DNA of 64,000 nt from SXRF01 sp039808985 (GTDB lineage Bacteria > Pseudomonadota > Alphaproteobacteria > Rickettsiales > SXRF01). The translations under genes were made by a program, and so were the position numbers. The notes below the pieces were generated by a model that was not told the DNA's origin, made no database searches, and worked only from the letters and a program-made list of their open reading frames with translations. Positions 1 through 8,897 of this stretch are shown here, piece by piece; the first letter of the stretch is position 1; each line of letters starts with the position of its first letter. The DNA is taken from NCBI GenBank assembly GCA_039808985.1, contig JBDHUC010000006.1:1-64000 (forward strand). Direction: 5' to 3'.

Positions 1-225
1 ACCAAACCGTATACCCCCAAAACCAACGGTAAAGCCGAACGATTCGTCCAGACTTCGCTACGCGAATGGGCATATGCAAAACCTTATAATAACTCAAAAG
101 AAAGGGAAAAATCACTATTGCTATTTTTGCATCACTACAATTACCATAGACCACACTTCGGACTTAATGGAAAAACTCCAATATCAAGAACGCCTATGAA
201 CAACCTATTGAGATACGACACTTAG
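1..225 (+). mobile_element. IS481-family transposase, C-terminal fragment
   Basis: The open frame is already running at base 1 and ends at TAG 223-225, giving the last 74 residues of a DDE transposase. It reads TKPYTPKTNGKAERFVQTSL, then REWAY, then HHYNYHRPH and NNLLRYD. The NGKAERF segment holds the catalytic glutamate of the rve core, and the HYNYxRPH tail is typical of IS481 transposases. The N-terminal half lies off the window, so intactness cannot be judged. No clear terminal inverted repeat is visible between 226 and 342. Confidence 0.85.
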
Positions 226-342
226 CGGCTTTGTAACTATTGCCATTTATTGATAATCCAAAACTTTTATTACCCATCTTTTTGAAATCAAAAAAAATTC
301 AGTCCTGAATTATTTTGAGCTAGCTATGATCAATAACAAGTC

Positions 343-1491
343 CTAGCCAATAGAATTAAATTCTTTATTTTGCATTTGCTGCTGAATTTTTTTCTGCCAG
401 TTTTTATTTTTTTCTGATGACAATTCGTTGATGCGTTCTGTTAATTCATTGGCAATTAGCGTAGCTGGTAACTTTATATCGGGCTGGGCAGCGAGGAATC
501 CTGCTGTCTGCTGAATCACCTGCATCCTAAGTTCTTCCGGCTGCGCTGCTATTACCCGGGCAGCAGTGGCCTCCAGTTTTTCCATCGCCTTCTTATTATC
601 ACCTTCAATATACGACGCGCTGTCTTTTGATGAAATCGACAGCAGCACATCCGCCACTATATAGCTTGCGGCGGCAAGAAATTTAAACAGGTAGCTTTTC
701 TGCAGCGGATTGGTTTTTCTCTCTTCCAGCGCACTTTTAATCAGGGCTGGTTTTGAAGCGATATATAGCCCGCCGGAAATCCTTAGCGGTTTTTCCTGCA
801 CCCATTCCCAGGCTTTGCCTGGTGGGCCTTCGGCGCGGTGGTCGGGATCGGGTTGTTTTTCAGGGATGAACCCGGCAAGTCCGCCTGCCACAACTAATGC
901 ACCGGAGGCCGTATCCCATCCTTTACCGTGTTTTATTCCTGAACGTAGTAGTGAGGAGCCGCCTAATACGTTCATAGTGTTGAACATTTCTGATGGGTGT
1001 GCATACAGGAAGTCTTCAATGTGGTCGACCAGGCCGCCTTCGCCTTTCAGCGTGAGGGTGTTTAATTCAGAGCCTTTCTGGACCGCTATATTTTCATTCG
1101 CGAAATATTCCTTGAGCCTGCCTTGCAGGGTCTGCAACCTGCGCTCGGCGTTTTCCCGGCCATAACGGGCGAGTGCCAGGCTTCCAACAGTATAGGCAGC
1201 GCCAGAAAGTGCTTCATGCTTGCGCCCACTCATCATGCCCGAGGCAAACAGTGCGGCGTCACCAACCAGATAGCTGTATCCGGCGGCGCGCAGGCTTTCC
1301 TGTTTTATACTGGTTTGATTTACGTTTTTCCCTGTGTCAGGCTTCGGCTCATGTACAACAAAATCCGCATGCGGGATTTTGTACTTTATAAAAGCAAATC
1401 CCACATGTGGATTTGCTGCGTGCACTTCGCCTTGCCTTCCCTGGGAAATTCCTTTCTCAAACAAGTATAGATAATTATCGTCACTATTCAT
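343..1491 (-). CDS. Hypothetical membrane-associated protein with an in-frame palindromic insert
   Basis: The 382-residue protein matches no family I can name. It is rich in Ala and Gly and has several moderately hydrophobic stretches (about residues 70-105, 175-210 and 240-290) that could be membrane-associated hairpins. The C-terminal 100 residues are charged and probably helical, with Lys/Gln/Glu runs. There is no signal peptide. Residues about 26-44 are encoded by a 54-base palindromic element (1361-1414), so this part is probably an insertion rather than ancestral sequence. The gene stands alone, divergent from the alanine symporter at 1621. The function is unknown; the frame is long and uninterrupted, so I trust it as a gene. 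Confidence 0.75.
   Translation of the reverse strand: MNSDDNYLYLFEKGISQGRQGEVHAANPHVGFAFIKYKIPHADFVVHEPKPDTGKNVNQTSIKQESLRAAGYSYLVGDAALFASGMMSGRKHEALSGAAYTVGSLALARYGRENAERRLQTLQGRLKEYFANENIAVQKGSELNTLTLKGEGGLVDHIEDFLYAHPSEMFNTMNVLGGSSLLRSGIKHGKGWDTASGALVVAGGLAGFIPEKQPDPDHRAEGPPGKAWEWVQEKPLRISGGLYIASKPALIKSALEERKTNPLQKSYLFKFLAAASYIVADVLLSISSKDSASYIEGDNKKAMEKLEATAARVIAAQPEELRMQVIQQTAGFLAAQPDIKLPATLIANELTERINELSSEKNKNWQKKIQQQMQNKEFNSIG
1361..1414. repeat. Nested palindromic element inside a coding sequence
   Basis: Two 20-base arms (1361-1381 and 1395-1414) are inverted copies of each other with about two differences, separated by 13 bases. Each arm is also palindromic by itself, around GCATGC and ACATGT. 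The frame of the host gene (minus strand) passes through without a stop. The arrangement recalls the in-frame palindromic elements of Rickettsia, though this one is shorter. No second copy was seen in the window. Confidence 0.5.
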
Positions 1492-1620
1492 AAGGAAATG
1501 TTAACATGGCGGCCATGCTTCATCCAGAGCGTAAATATTACATTTTTGTGGCAATTAATCAGGCCATTTGTTATAGTCGCTGCAATAATTAATAAATAAA
1601 ATCAATATAATAGGGGTTGT

Positions 1621-3024
1621 ATGGAGCAGGCGGCAGGCAATTACTGGCTTGGTATTTTCGAATATTTCTTCGCCAAATCGGTGGCGCTTATGTCCTCGGT
1701 ACTTTTTTATGATATTGGCGGTTTTCCATTTATAGTCCTCTGGCTGGTAGTTGCGGCGTTGTTTTTTACCATCTATCTGCGCGGGGTGAATTTTCGTTTA
1801 TTCAGCCATGCTCTAAAGATAGTTTCCGGAAAATATGACAGTAAAGATGCAGCCGGGGAAGTAAGCCACCTGCAGGCGCTGTTTTCAGCAATTGCGGCAA
1901 CAGTTGGGCTTGGTTCTATCGCTGGCGTTTCGGTTGCTGTTGCTGTTGGTGGTCCTGGGGTGGTATTTTGGATCGTTATCGCAGGTTTTTTTGGTATGGC
2001 TACCAAATTTGCAGAGGTAATGCTTTCAATGTGTTACCGCGAGGTTGATGCGAGTGGCAAAATATTCGGCGGGCCTTTCCAATATATAAAAAAAGGACTG
2101 GCCGATATAGGATTGCCAAAATTAGGTAAGGTGCTCGCGGTTGTATTTGCAATTTTCTGTTTGGGCGGTGCGCTTGGCGGCGGTAATATGTTCCAATCAA
2201 ACCAGACAGTTAAAGTCATGACCACCACTTTCCCTGGTCTTGCTCCGTATGGATGGGTTGTTGCATTGTTTTTTGCCTTGCTCGTTTTTTGCGTACTGGT
2301 TGGCAGTATTAAGCGCATCGCCAGCGTGGCAGAAAAAATATCGCCGCTAAAAGGCATATTATACCTGATTTGTGCAGTGATAATCGTCGGTGCGAACATC
2401 GACAAATTATCATCCACCTTATCACTTATTATGCAGGATGCATTTAGCGGAAAAGCGGCCGCTGGCGGGTTCATCGCCATGCTCGCCATGGCATTTAAGC
2501 GCGCAAGCTTTGCCAATGAAGCCGGGCTTGGCTCTGCGCCTATAGCTCATGCTACCGCACGGACAAAGGAGCCGGCCCGCGAAGCAATTGTTGCGTTGCT
2601 TGAACCATTCTTTGCCGCAATTATCGCGCTTCTTACCGGCCTGATAGTGACGATAACCGGCGCTTATGCAGGGGCCAGCATCAATGACGGGGTGGCAATA
2701 GCAACTCATGCCTTTGCAACGGTTTCACCACTTTTTCCGGTCATGCTTGCGTTTAATGTATTTATCTTTGCTTATTCAACCACTATCGGCTGGAGCTATT
2801 ACGGCGAGATCGCATGGAACTATATGTTCGGGCCCCGTTATATACGCTTATACCAGATTATATTCTGCCTCGCCACTTTCCTTGGCGGCATTATACAATT
2901 TGGCGTGGTGCTTGATTTTTCCGACCTGCTGATACTGGGCATGGCTCTGCCTAATATAATAGCGTTATATTTACTGCGTAGGCGCATAAAATCCGAAATG
3001 CTTAGTTATATGGCTAAATTATAA
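1621..3024 (+). CDS. Alanine/glycine:cation symporter (AGCS family)
   Basis: This 467-residue inner-membrane protein has about ten hydrophobic segments. It carries AGCS signatures: the GEVSHLQALFSAIAATVGLG stretch near residue 80, followed by a GVSVAVAVGGPG run, and KRASFANEAGLGSAPIAHA near residue 295. Family members import alanine or glycine with Na+ or H+. Length is normal for the family (about 450-500). The ATG at 1621 has AGGGG about seven bases upstream. The gene stands alone, with an unknown gene divergent on the left and a beta-barrel gene about 110 bases downstream. Confidence 0.92.
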   Translation: MEQAAGNYWLGIFEYFFAKSVALMSSVLFYDIGGFPFIVLWLVVAALFFTIYLRGVNFRLFSHALKIVSGKYDSKDAAGEVSHLQALFSAIAATVGLGSIAGVSVAVAVGGPGVVFWIVIAGFFGMATKFAEVMLSMCYREVDASGKIFGGPFQYIKKGLADIGLPKLGKVLAVVFAIFCLGGALGGGNMFQSNQTVKVMTTTFPGLAPYGWVVALFFALLVFCVLVGSIKRIASVAEKISPLKGILYLICAVIIVGANIDKLSSTLSLIMQDAFSGKAAAGGFIAMLAMAFKRASFANEAGLGSAPIAHATARTKEPAREAIVALLEPFFAAIIALLTGLIVTITGAYAGASINDGVAIATHAFATVSPLFPVMLAFNVFIFAYSTTIGWSYYGEIAWNYMFGPRYIRLYQIIFCLATFLGGIIQFGVVLDFSDLLILGMALPNIIALYLLRRRIKSEMLSYMAKL

Positions 3025-3132
3025 TTAACGGATATTTTATAAATACTAAAATTTTCCCGATAGCATATTTAGTCCGGAGCCTCCAGCATAATAAAAAAGC
3101 AGGAAAATAATAATATTAATATGGAGTTTTGT

Positions 3133-3720
3133 ATGACGAAGAATATTAGGTTAATTGTTTATAGTTTAGCCATTAGCGCTTCTATATTTCCAATTTCTGC
3201 TTATGCTGCCGGTTCAGGCAGTAACTTGTATGCTGGTATAAGCGGCGACCTTACATGGCCTAACCATGCGGCCATGGGTGTTGGCAGTAATTTGAACTTG
3301 GGTTACAAGTTTACGCCCGGCAGTATGGGAAATATGCGTGCGGAGGCGGAAGTAGGCTACCATTGGGCAGATGGAGATAATGGATATGGCGACAGGCGTT
3401 ATTTCAATTATATGGGTAATGTTTACTATGATTTTGCAGTCAGCGATCATTTTTCGCCGTCAGGCTGGCGTGTAAGCCCGTATGTCGGAGGTGGTATTGG
3501 CCTTGCGGAAATACGTAATGGGCATAGCAGCTTTAGTTCTGCATTCCATCATAATACCAATGCTTTCGCCTATCAGGGCATGACAGGTTTATCATTTACT
3601 TCAGCAAGCGCGCCAAACAGTGAATGGAGAATAGGTTATCGTTATATGGGAACTAATAAGGAAAAGGGCGATAAGCTACATGCCAATAATTTTGAGGTCG
3701 GTTATAACTACCATTTCTAG
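3133..3720 (+). CDS. Outer-membrane beta-barrel protein, small
   Basis: This 195-residue secreted protein starts with a classical signal peptide (MTKNIRLIVYSLAISASIF, cleavage after AYA). The rest alternates Gly and aromatic residues in strand-like segments and ends in an aromatic, GYNYHF, as outer-membrane barrels do. It resembles the OmpW/Omp25-like surface antigen group. I place the start at 3133, not at the upstream in-frame ATG at 3121, because that ATG overlaps the Shine-Dalgarno GGAG and the signal peptide begins properly at 3133. The rhodanese gene follows after 8 bases, so the two may be co-transcribed. Confidence 0.82.
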   Translation: MTKNIRLIVYSLAISASIFPISAYAAGSGSNLYAGISGDLTWPNHAAMGVGSNLNLGYKFTPGSMGNMRAEAEVGYHWADGDNGYGDRRYFNYMGNVYYDFAVSDHFSPSGWRVSPYVGGGIGLAEIRNGHSSFSSAFHHNTNAFAYQGMTGLSFTSASAPNSEWRIGYRYMGTNKEKGDKLHANNFEVGYNYHF

Positions 3721-3728
3721 GAGGCTTT

Positions 3729-4052
3729 ATGAGAGTTATTGATTATGAGCAATTCAGGGAGTTCAAAAGGCATAACAGCGCAACCATTATAAACGTTCTT
3801 CCCGCGCAGTTATTTGAAAAAACCCGTATTCCCGGCTCTATAAATATAGCGCATCAAAGCGATAGTTTCGTAAAGGAAGTTGAATATGTGATAGGGAGTA
3901 AAAAAATGCCTGTTATTGTATATTGCTCTGACAAAAGCTGTGATGCATCGAAAAAAGCAGCGGTTAAACTTGATGAAGCAGGATTTGCCGATGTTATGTG
4001 TTATGAGGGCGGTGCCAGGGAATGGAATGAAAGAGTCCCCAGGGCCGCATGA
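3729..4052 (+). CDS. Rhodanese-like sulfurtransferase domain protein
   Basis: This 107-residue single-domain rhodanese shows IPGSINIAH near residue 35 and the active-site loop VYCSDKSCDASKKAA near residue 65, with the expected catalytic Cys after VY. The EGGAREW motif near the C-terminus is also typical. Such proteins move sulfane sulfur in the cytoplasm; there is no signal peptide. The start codon follows an AGGAGG ribosome site at 3719-3724 that overlaps the end of the barrel gene. Confidence 0.88.
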   Translation: MRVIDYEQFREFKRHNSATIINVLPAQLFEKTRIPGSINIAHQSDSFVKEVEYVIGSKKMPVIVYCSDKSCDASKKAAVKLDEAGFADVMCYEGGAREWNERVPRAA

Positions 4053-4055
4053 AAA

Positions 4056-4075
4056 TTCCTGATTAACATCAGGAA
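4056..4075. terminator. Hairpin between convergent genes
   Basis: TTCCTGAT-TAAC-ATCAGGAA is a perfect 8-base stem with a 4-base loop, lying just after the rhodanese stop and before the convergent guanylyltransferase stop. A four-base T run follows it on the minus strand and A residues on the plus strand. It is plausibly a weak two-way terminator. Confidence 0.5.
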
Positions 4076-4118
4076 AACACATGTAATAAGCGATGAGGTG
4101 ATGACTTCTCCTTGTTCT

Positions 4119-5567
4119 TTAATCAGGCGTAGTTGCCATAGTATTTATGGAATCGAACCTTACAATATCATCTTCACCAAGATAATGCCCGCACTGTACC
4201 TCTATCAATATCAGTAATTCATTTTTATCATTGCTTAAGCGGTGTTTGTTACCCGCTTTTATATATGCTGATTGTGAGGTAAGCAGCTCAAAAATATCTT
4301 CTCCATTTTGTACTTTTGCAGTACCGGAAACAACCACCCAGTGCTCACTGCGGCATTCATGTTTTTGCAGGGAAATTGATTTATGTGGTAATACTTCTAT
4401 GCGTTTAATCTTAAAACCTGGCCCTTCCTCCAGAACAGTATAGCAGCCCCATGGGCGAAAAACCGTTGTATGTTCCCTGGCAGAAGGATGGTTATCCACC
4501 TTAAGTTCATTTACTACATGCCTTACCTGCTGTGCATGTTTTATATCAGCGACCAGCAGTGCATCCGGCGTATCTATAATCACAAGGTCCTGCAATCCTA
4601 CCGCTGCAACCAGGCGTTTATTGGATTGTATCAGGCAATTATTGCTTTCATGGGTATAAACATCGCCGCTTAAACGGTTGCCGTGTTCATCAGGCTCAAG
4701 CAAATCGCTTATCGAATTCCATGACCCTACGTCATTCCAGCCAATATCACACCTGCATACGGCTACCCTGGCGGATTTTTCCATAACCGCATAATCTATG
4801 GAAATATTGGGCATCTTTGCAAATAATTCCTGGTCAAGCTCTACAAGGCCGTGCGCTATCTGCGTTGAATCCCAGCCATTTGCCATTTGCATTGAAACCG
4901 CAAAAACCTCAGGCGCATATTTTTCGAGTTCACCTATAAAGCTATTGGCTTTGAAGCAGAAAATACCCGCATTCCATACATGACTGCCACTTATCAGGTA
5001 CGACTCGGCAATAGCAATATCTGGTTTTTCTGTGAATTTTTTTACAATATATGTGCCATTCAGGGCATTTATAGCTTCTGAAAATTCAATATAGCCGAAA
5101 CCTGTTTCTGCCCGGCTGGGGGGTATACCAAGAGTTACAAGGTAGCCTTCTTCCGCTATTTCTTTTGCGTTTTCAACAGCATTAGAAAATGCTTCATTAT
5201 CCTCTATTAACTGGTCTGCCGGTAGGACCAGTAATGTTATATCATCCCCATATATTTTCATTGCGTATTGCGCGGCAATGGCAATAGCAGGCGCGGTATT
5301 GCGTCCTTCCGGCTCAAGAATGAATGAGGTTGTTATGGTTGATTGTCTTGCCTTATTATAATCAATTTGTGTTTTATAATAATAATCGCGGTTGGTTATG
5401 GTAAGTATTTCAGAAACCCCATTTAACCCGCAAGCCCTTAAAAAGGATTTTTGCAGCAGATTCTGCCCATCGCTCATAGTAATAAACGGCTTGGGGAAAG
5501 ATGAACGGGAAATAGGCCATAGTCGTTCTCCGGAGCCACCAGAAATTATAACAGGTAATAACATCAT
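4119..5567 (-). CDS. manC: Mannose-1-phosphate guanylyltransferase / mannose-6-phosphate isomerase
   Basis: This 482-residue bifunctional enzyme supplies GDP-mannose for surface polysaccharide. The nucleotidyltransferase domain (about 1-340) begins VIISGGSGERLWPISRSSFP, the GGxGxRLWPxSR pyrophosphorylase signature, with the PKPF lysine. The C-terminal cupin isomerase domain (about 365-470) has FRPWGCYTVLEEGPGFKIKR and the metal-site segment SLQKHECRSEHWVVVSG. Length matches ManC/CpsB/AlgA. It is convergent with the rhodanese gene and divergent from the histidine kinase. Other polysaccharide genes are not adjacent; a UDP-sugar enzyme lies far away at 43580. Confidence 0.93.
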   Translation of the reverse strand: MMLLPVIISGGSGERLWPISRSSFPKPFITMSDGQNLLQKSFLRACGLNGVSEILTITNRDYYYKTQIDYNKARQSTITTSFILEPEGRNTAPAIAIAAQYAMKIYGDDITLLVLPADQLIEDNEAFSNAVENAKEIAEEGYLVTLGIPPSRAETGFGYIEFSEAINALNGTYIVKKFTEKPDIAIAESYLISGSHVWNAGIFCFKANSFIGELEKYAPEVFAVSMQMANGWDSTQIAHGLVELDQELFAKMPNISIDYAVMEKSARVAVCRCDIGWNDVGSWNSISDLLEPDEHGNRLSGDVYTHESNNCLIQSNKRLVAAVGLQDLVIIDTPDALLVADIKHAQQVRHVVNELKVDNHPSAREHTTVFRPWGCYTVLEEGPGFKIKRIEVLPHKSISLQKHECRSEHWVVVSGTAKVQNGEDIFELLTSQSAYIKAGNKHRLSNDKNELLILIEVQCGHYLGEDDIVRFDSINTMATTPD

Positions 5568-5765
5568 ATTCTTTTATATTTTATTTATAGCGCCTTATAG
5601 GCTTATTATATTGTTACATAATAATAAATATATTAATAAAGCTATTAAATACTTATAGATTTTTTATATAAACTTATATTCTTTGTTAAGACAAATTTTG
5701 ATGATGGTTCTGCCATGCATGCCGTTTAAGCTCCTGTTTGCTTGATTAGCTGATAAGGTAAGATA

Positions 5766-7265
5766 ATGGGCGAATATATATTTAACGGCTTAGGAATATT
5801 CAGGAGCTTCCATTCATGGCCGCTTAGGCGGAAACTTATAGCAGCCATAATTATGATATGTGCTGCGGCTCTGTTGCTTGCCTCAATAATCAATATGGTT
5901 TTCCAGTGGAACCTGCTTACAAGCCAGGAAATAAAGCGTTTGGAAATAGCCGCTGAAGCCATGTCTTTGCAATTGCAGCCAGCTATTGAATTTATGGATT
6001 TGAAGGCTGCAAAAGAAAGCCTGGAATCATTACGGATAGCCCCGTTTATTGATAAGGCCTGTGTTTATGATGAGCAGGGCAGGCCGGTTGCTAATTATAT
6101 CCCGGCTATTAATAAAAATAACGGCCCTGGCAATTGCCCTGTGCAAGACAATTATGGATTATACTATAATTTAGATAAGCTGGAACTATACCATGCTATT
6201 TATAATAAAGATGGCAGCCACATTCTTGGTAGCCTTTATTTAAGCCACAATCTTAGCGAAACCAATATGGAATTGCTAAAGATAGCCATTGTTAAACTCA
6301 GCGTTATATTTTTAGTCCTGGGCTTGATGTGGCCGGTTTCCCGATATTTACAGCGCGTTATTTCCAGCCCTGCAATCGAGCTTTTAAATGCTGCCAGATC
6401 TTTCTCTAAAGATATTAGCAAACCAATTAAGGCGCGCAAATATAATAATGATGAAATTGGCGAGCTGGCGGATTCTTTTAATATGATGATGGCGGAGATT
6501 CATGAGAATAGGCAGGAGCTTATAAAAACAATCAACGAACTCAGGGAGGAAAAAGAAAATGCCAAAGGTGCGAAGCTCGCAAAAAGTGAATTCTTTTCTA
6601 ATCTGAGCCATGAAATACGCACCCCTCTTAATGCTGTGGTCGGGCTTACGCATGTCCTTGCCCGTACCCAGCTTACCGACCGTCAGAAGGAGTATGTGGA
6701 TATGCTGCGCATAAGCAGCGATAATCTTATTTCCCTGATTAATGATCTGCTTGACTTAGCAAGGCTTGAAGACGGCTCCATGATCCTTGAGGCTGTGGAA
6801 TTTGATATTCTGGATGCTATGAATAATGTACTTGATATTATGGGCATGCGTGCCCAGGAAAAGAAACTGCAACTCCTGTTTGATTCATCGAAGCTTTATC
6901 ATCGCCATTACAATGGTGATCCGCTGAGGTTGCAGCAGGTTGTAACCAACCTGGTAAGTAATGCTGTAAAATTTACCGAAACCGGATATGTAAGAATTAT
7001 ATTATCAGAATATGCAGAATCAGAAGATTCACCACCAGGAATTAAAATTGAAATTAGCGATAGCGGGATTGGAATAGAGGAGGAGAAACTTGCTTCTATA
7101 CTTGATAAATTTGCCAATGCTGATGCTCCGGCAACGTGTAAGTATGGTGGAGCTGGCCGTGGCCTTGCGATAAGCCAATTATTAGTTGCGCATATGGGTG
7201 GGCGCATAGAAGTGCAAAGCACAGTTGGGGTTGGTTCAGTTTTTTCAATATTCCTACCTCTCTAG
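5766..7265 (+). CDS. Membrane sensor histidine kinase (CHASE8-like, HAMP, HisKA, HATPase)
   Basis: This is a 499-residue kinase. Membrane segment 1 is at about 22-46, a periplasmic sensor of CHASE8-like size at about 47-168, membrane segment 2 at about 172-192, HAMP to about 246, and a coiled linker to 275. The dimerisation domain carries SHEIRTPLNAVVG with phospho-acceptor His282. The ATPase domain has the N box NLVSNAVKFTE, ISDSGIGI and a GGAGRGLAIS lid, which replaces the usual GGTGLGL. A stand-alone receiver follows 46 bases downstream and is its probable partner. The input signal is unknown. Confidence 0.92.
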   Translation: MGEYIFNGLGIFRSFHSWPLRRKLIAAIIMICAAALLLASIINMVFQWNLLTSQEIKRLEIAAEAMSLQLQPAIEFMDLKAAKESLESLRIAPFIDKACVYDEQGRPVANYIPAINKNNGPGNCPVQDNYGLYYNLDKLELYHAIYNKDGSHILGSLYLSHNLSETNMELLKIAIVKLSVIFLVLGLMWPVSRYLQRVISSPAIELLNAARSFSKDISKPIKARKYNNDEIGELADSFNMMMAEIHENRQELIKTINELREEKENAKGAKLAKSEFFSNLSHEIRTPLNAVVGLTHVLARTQLTDRQKEYVDMLRISSDNLISLINDLLDLARLEDGSMILEAVEFDILDAMNNVLDIMGMRAQEKKLQLLFDSSKLYHRHYNGDPLRLQQVVTNLVSNAVKFTETGYVRIILSEYAESEDSPPGIKIEISDSGIGIEEEKLASILDKFANADAPATCKYGGAGRGLAISQLLVAHMGGRIEVQSTVGVGSVFSIFLPL

Positions 7266-7311
7266 AAGGATTTATGAATAAGATAAATATTCTATTAGGA
7301 GATATAGCATC

Positions 7312-7710
7312 ATGACAGAATATAAAAAAGCCAACATATTACTGGTTGAAGACTATGAGGCTAATGTGATTGTTGCCACTGCATTGCTTGAGGAATTTGG
7401 CTATGAATATAGCGTTGCCCGTAATGGTCAGGAGGCATTGCATAAAATTAAGAGCCTGCCTTTTGACTTGGTTCTTATGGATGTGCAGATGCCTGGGATA
7501 GATGGTTTTGAAGCAACGCATTTTGTCAGGGAATGGGAAAAAGAAAATAATGTTGTTGGCAAGCAACGCCTGCCGATTATTGGCATGACGGCACATGCTT
7601 TATCGGGTGACCGGGAACTATGCATTTCAGTGGGCATGGATGATTATTTGGCCAAACCCTATAATCCGGATGAATTTAAAAGTAAAATCGAGAAATACCT
7701 AAGAAAATAG
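7312..7710 (+). CDS. Single-domain response regulator (CheY-like receiver)
   Basis: The 132 residues form only a receiver domain. Acidic pocket residues sit in LLVEDYEANV, phospho-acceptor Asp57 in LVLMDVQMPGIDG, the conserved Thr in GMTAHAL, and Lys115 in LAKPYNP. There is no output domain. The MDVQMPGMDG and TAHA features are those of receivers fused to hybrid kinases, so this looks like a hybrid kinase split into two genes with the upstream kinase at 5766. It may pass phosphate to a phosphotransfer protein not seen here. Confidence 0.92.
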   Translation: MTEYKKANILLVEDYEANVIVATALLEEFGYEYSVARNGQEALHKIKSLPFDLVLMDVQMPGIDGFEATHFVREWEKENNVVGKQRLPIIGMTAHALSGDRELCISVGMDDYLAKPYNPDEFKSKIEKYLRK

Positions 7711-7836
7711 CCGTATACATCCCTTATAATATTTTTATAAAACCGCTATAAACCAGCTATCGTTTTCTAATCTGATTTTCAATAATCTTTTTATACGTAG
7801 TGGACAAACCGCTTCGTTATAATTATGGAGGTTGTT

Positions 7837-8064
7837 ATGAATAAGGATACAATAGAAGGTAACTGGGAACAGTTAAAAGGTAAGGCTAAACAAAAATGGG
7901 CAAAGTTAGGCGATGTTGATTTAGAATTGCTAGCTAAAGGGAAGCGCCAGGAATTTATCGGAAAAATCCAGGAAGCCTATGGAAAAAACAAAGAAGCTGC
8001 TGAGAAGGAAATTGCTGAATTTGAAAAAAATTGCGGTTGTTCATCTTCCAACAGGGCAGCTTAA
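7837..8064 (+). CDS. CsbD-family stress protein
   Basis: This 75-residue protein has the CsbD pattern: NKDTIEGNWEQLKGKAKQKW, then LGDVDLELLAKGKRQEFIGK, then an IQEAYGK helix. The family is a small, abundant, stress-induced helical group of unclear mechanism. The C-terminus ends in a short Cys-containing tail (CGCSS), which is unusual. An in-frame ATG at 7825 overlaps the GGAGG ribosome site, so I use 7837. A strong terminator follows at 8091. It is the first of a run of small stress-type genes. Confidence 0.9.
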   Translation: MNKDTIEGNWEQLKGKAKQKWAKLGDVDLELLAKGKRQEFIGKIQEAYGKNKEAAEKEIAEFEKNCGCSSSNRAA

Positions 8065-8090
8065 TGTTTCTTTGTAACTCATGTTATTTT

Positions 8091-8122
8091 GCGCCCGGGA
8101 AATGCTTTCGGGCGCTTTTTTT
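8091..8122 (+). terminator. Rho-independent terminator after csbD-like gene
   Basis: GCGCCCG pairs with CGGGCGC across a short loop, then a run of seven T. It closes the single-gene CsbD transcript. Confidence 0.88.
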
Positions 8123-8178
8123 AAGCATACAGCAAGTTGGCTTTTAATGTCCACAAAACTTAAATGAAGGAGGATAAT

Positions 8179-8463
8179 ATGCTTGCTACAAATAAGAATG
8201 ACAACCTGCCTAAAACAACAGGGCAGAATTTTCATAATGAATTAAATGATACTATCGAAGAAGCAAAAAATGAGGTGCATTATACCGCTGGCAAGGCAGC
8301 TAAAAAAGCCTGTGGCATGTTTGACAATGCTATTAATTCAGTAGGTAATGAAATAGACAATGCTAAAAACTCAATATCTTCGCAAATACGCAATAATCCG
8401 ATACAGTCAAGCGCGATTGCCCTTGGAATTGGTTTTGTTCTTGGCGCATTGCTTATTCGTTAG
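8179..8463 (+). CDS. DUF883 / ElaB-YqjD-like tail-anchored protein
   Basis: This 94-residue protein has a long amphipathic helix (about 15-70, rich in Ala, Lys, Glu and Asn) and a single C-terminal membrane segment, SAIALGIGFVLGALLIR. That is the layout of YqjD/ElaB proteins, which anchor in the inner membrane and bind ribosomes in stationary phase in E. coli; that role here is inference. I start at 8179, since AAGGAGG lies seven bases upstream; the in-frame ATG at 8164 would precede the ribosome site. Confidence 0.78.
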   Translation: MLATNKNDNLPKTTGQNFHNELNDTIEEAKNEVHYTAGKAAKKACGMFDNAINSVGNEIDNAKNSISSQIRNNPIQSSAIALGIGFVLGALLIR

Positions 8464-8495
8464 CCTTATTCAATTGTTCGCAGAGAATAAAATAC

Positions 8496-8810
8496 ATGAA
8501 TGTAAAGCTTATAATTAATAACCTGTTCTCTACGGTAGTTACAGTTGCAATATTAGCGATAACAATTTTAATTATGACTGTTTCAGTAATTATAGGTGGC
8601 TTTTACGCCGCCTATAATTTTATGCTGAGTAATGGGATTAATTCAGCAATCGCTTCCTCATCAATTTTATTTTTTGCCGTAATATTGTTATTTATTGCGA
8701 TTATATTAATCATAAAATACATGGAGAAACTTGTTAGGCCTAATTGGTACGAAGGCATGATAAAATGGTTTTATGATAGTTTGAATATGGATAAAGATCC
8801 ACGCATTTAG
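8496..8810 (+). CDS. Small two-span membrane protein
   Basis: This 104-residue protein has two strong hydrophobic segments (about 10-42 and 52-76), then a basic and aromatic cytoplasmic tail, KYMEKLVRPNWYEGM. Family not recognised. The position 32 bases after the DUF883-like gene suggests co-transcription. Such paired small membrane proteins occur with YqjD-type genes (compare YqjE and YqjK), but I cannot show homology. Confidence 0.6.
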   Translation: MNVKLIINNLFSTVVTVAILAITILIMTVSVIIGGFYAAYNFMLSNGINSAIASSSILFFAVILLFIAIILIIKYMEKLVRPNWYEGMIKWFYDSLNMDKDPRI

Positions 8811-8897
8811 CCTCCTTTTATACAGTCGGCATCTTATACTGACAGACTTCTTATAAATTTGCTGCTTATCTTAGCATAACAGTAAATGGAGGATTTT

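Noticed and set aside
710..1470. Plus-strand open frames opposite the 382-residue gene
   Set aside because: They lack ribosome sites and protein-like composition and mirror the codon pattern of the minus-strand gene.
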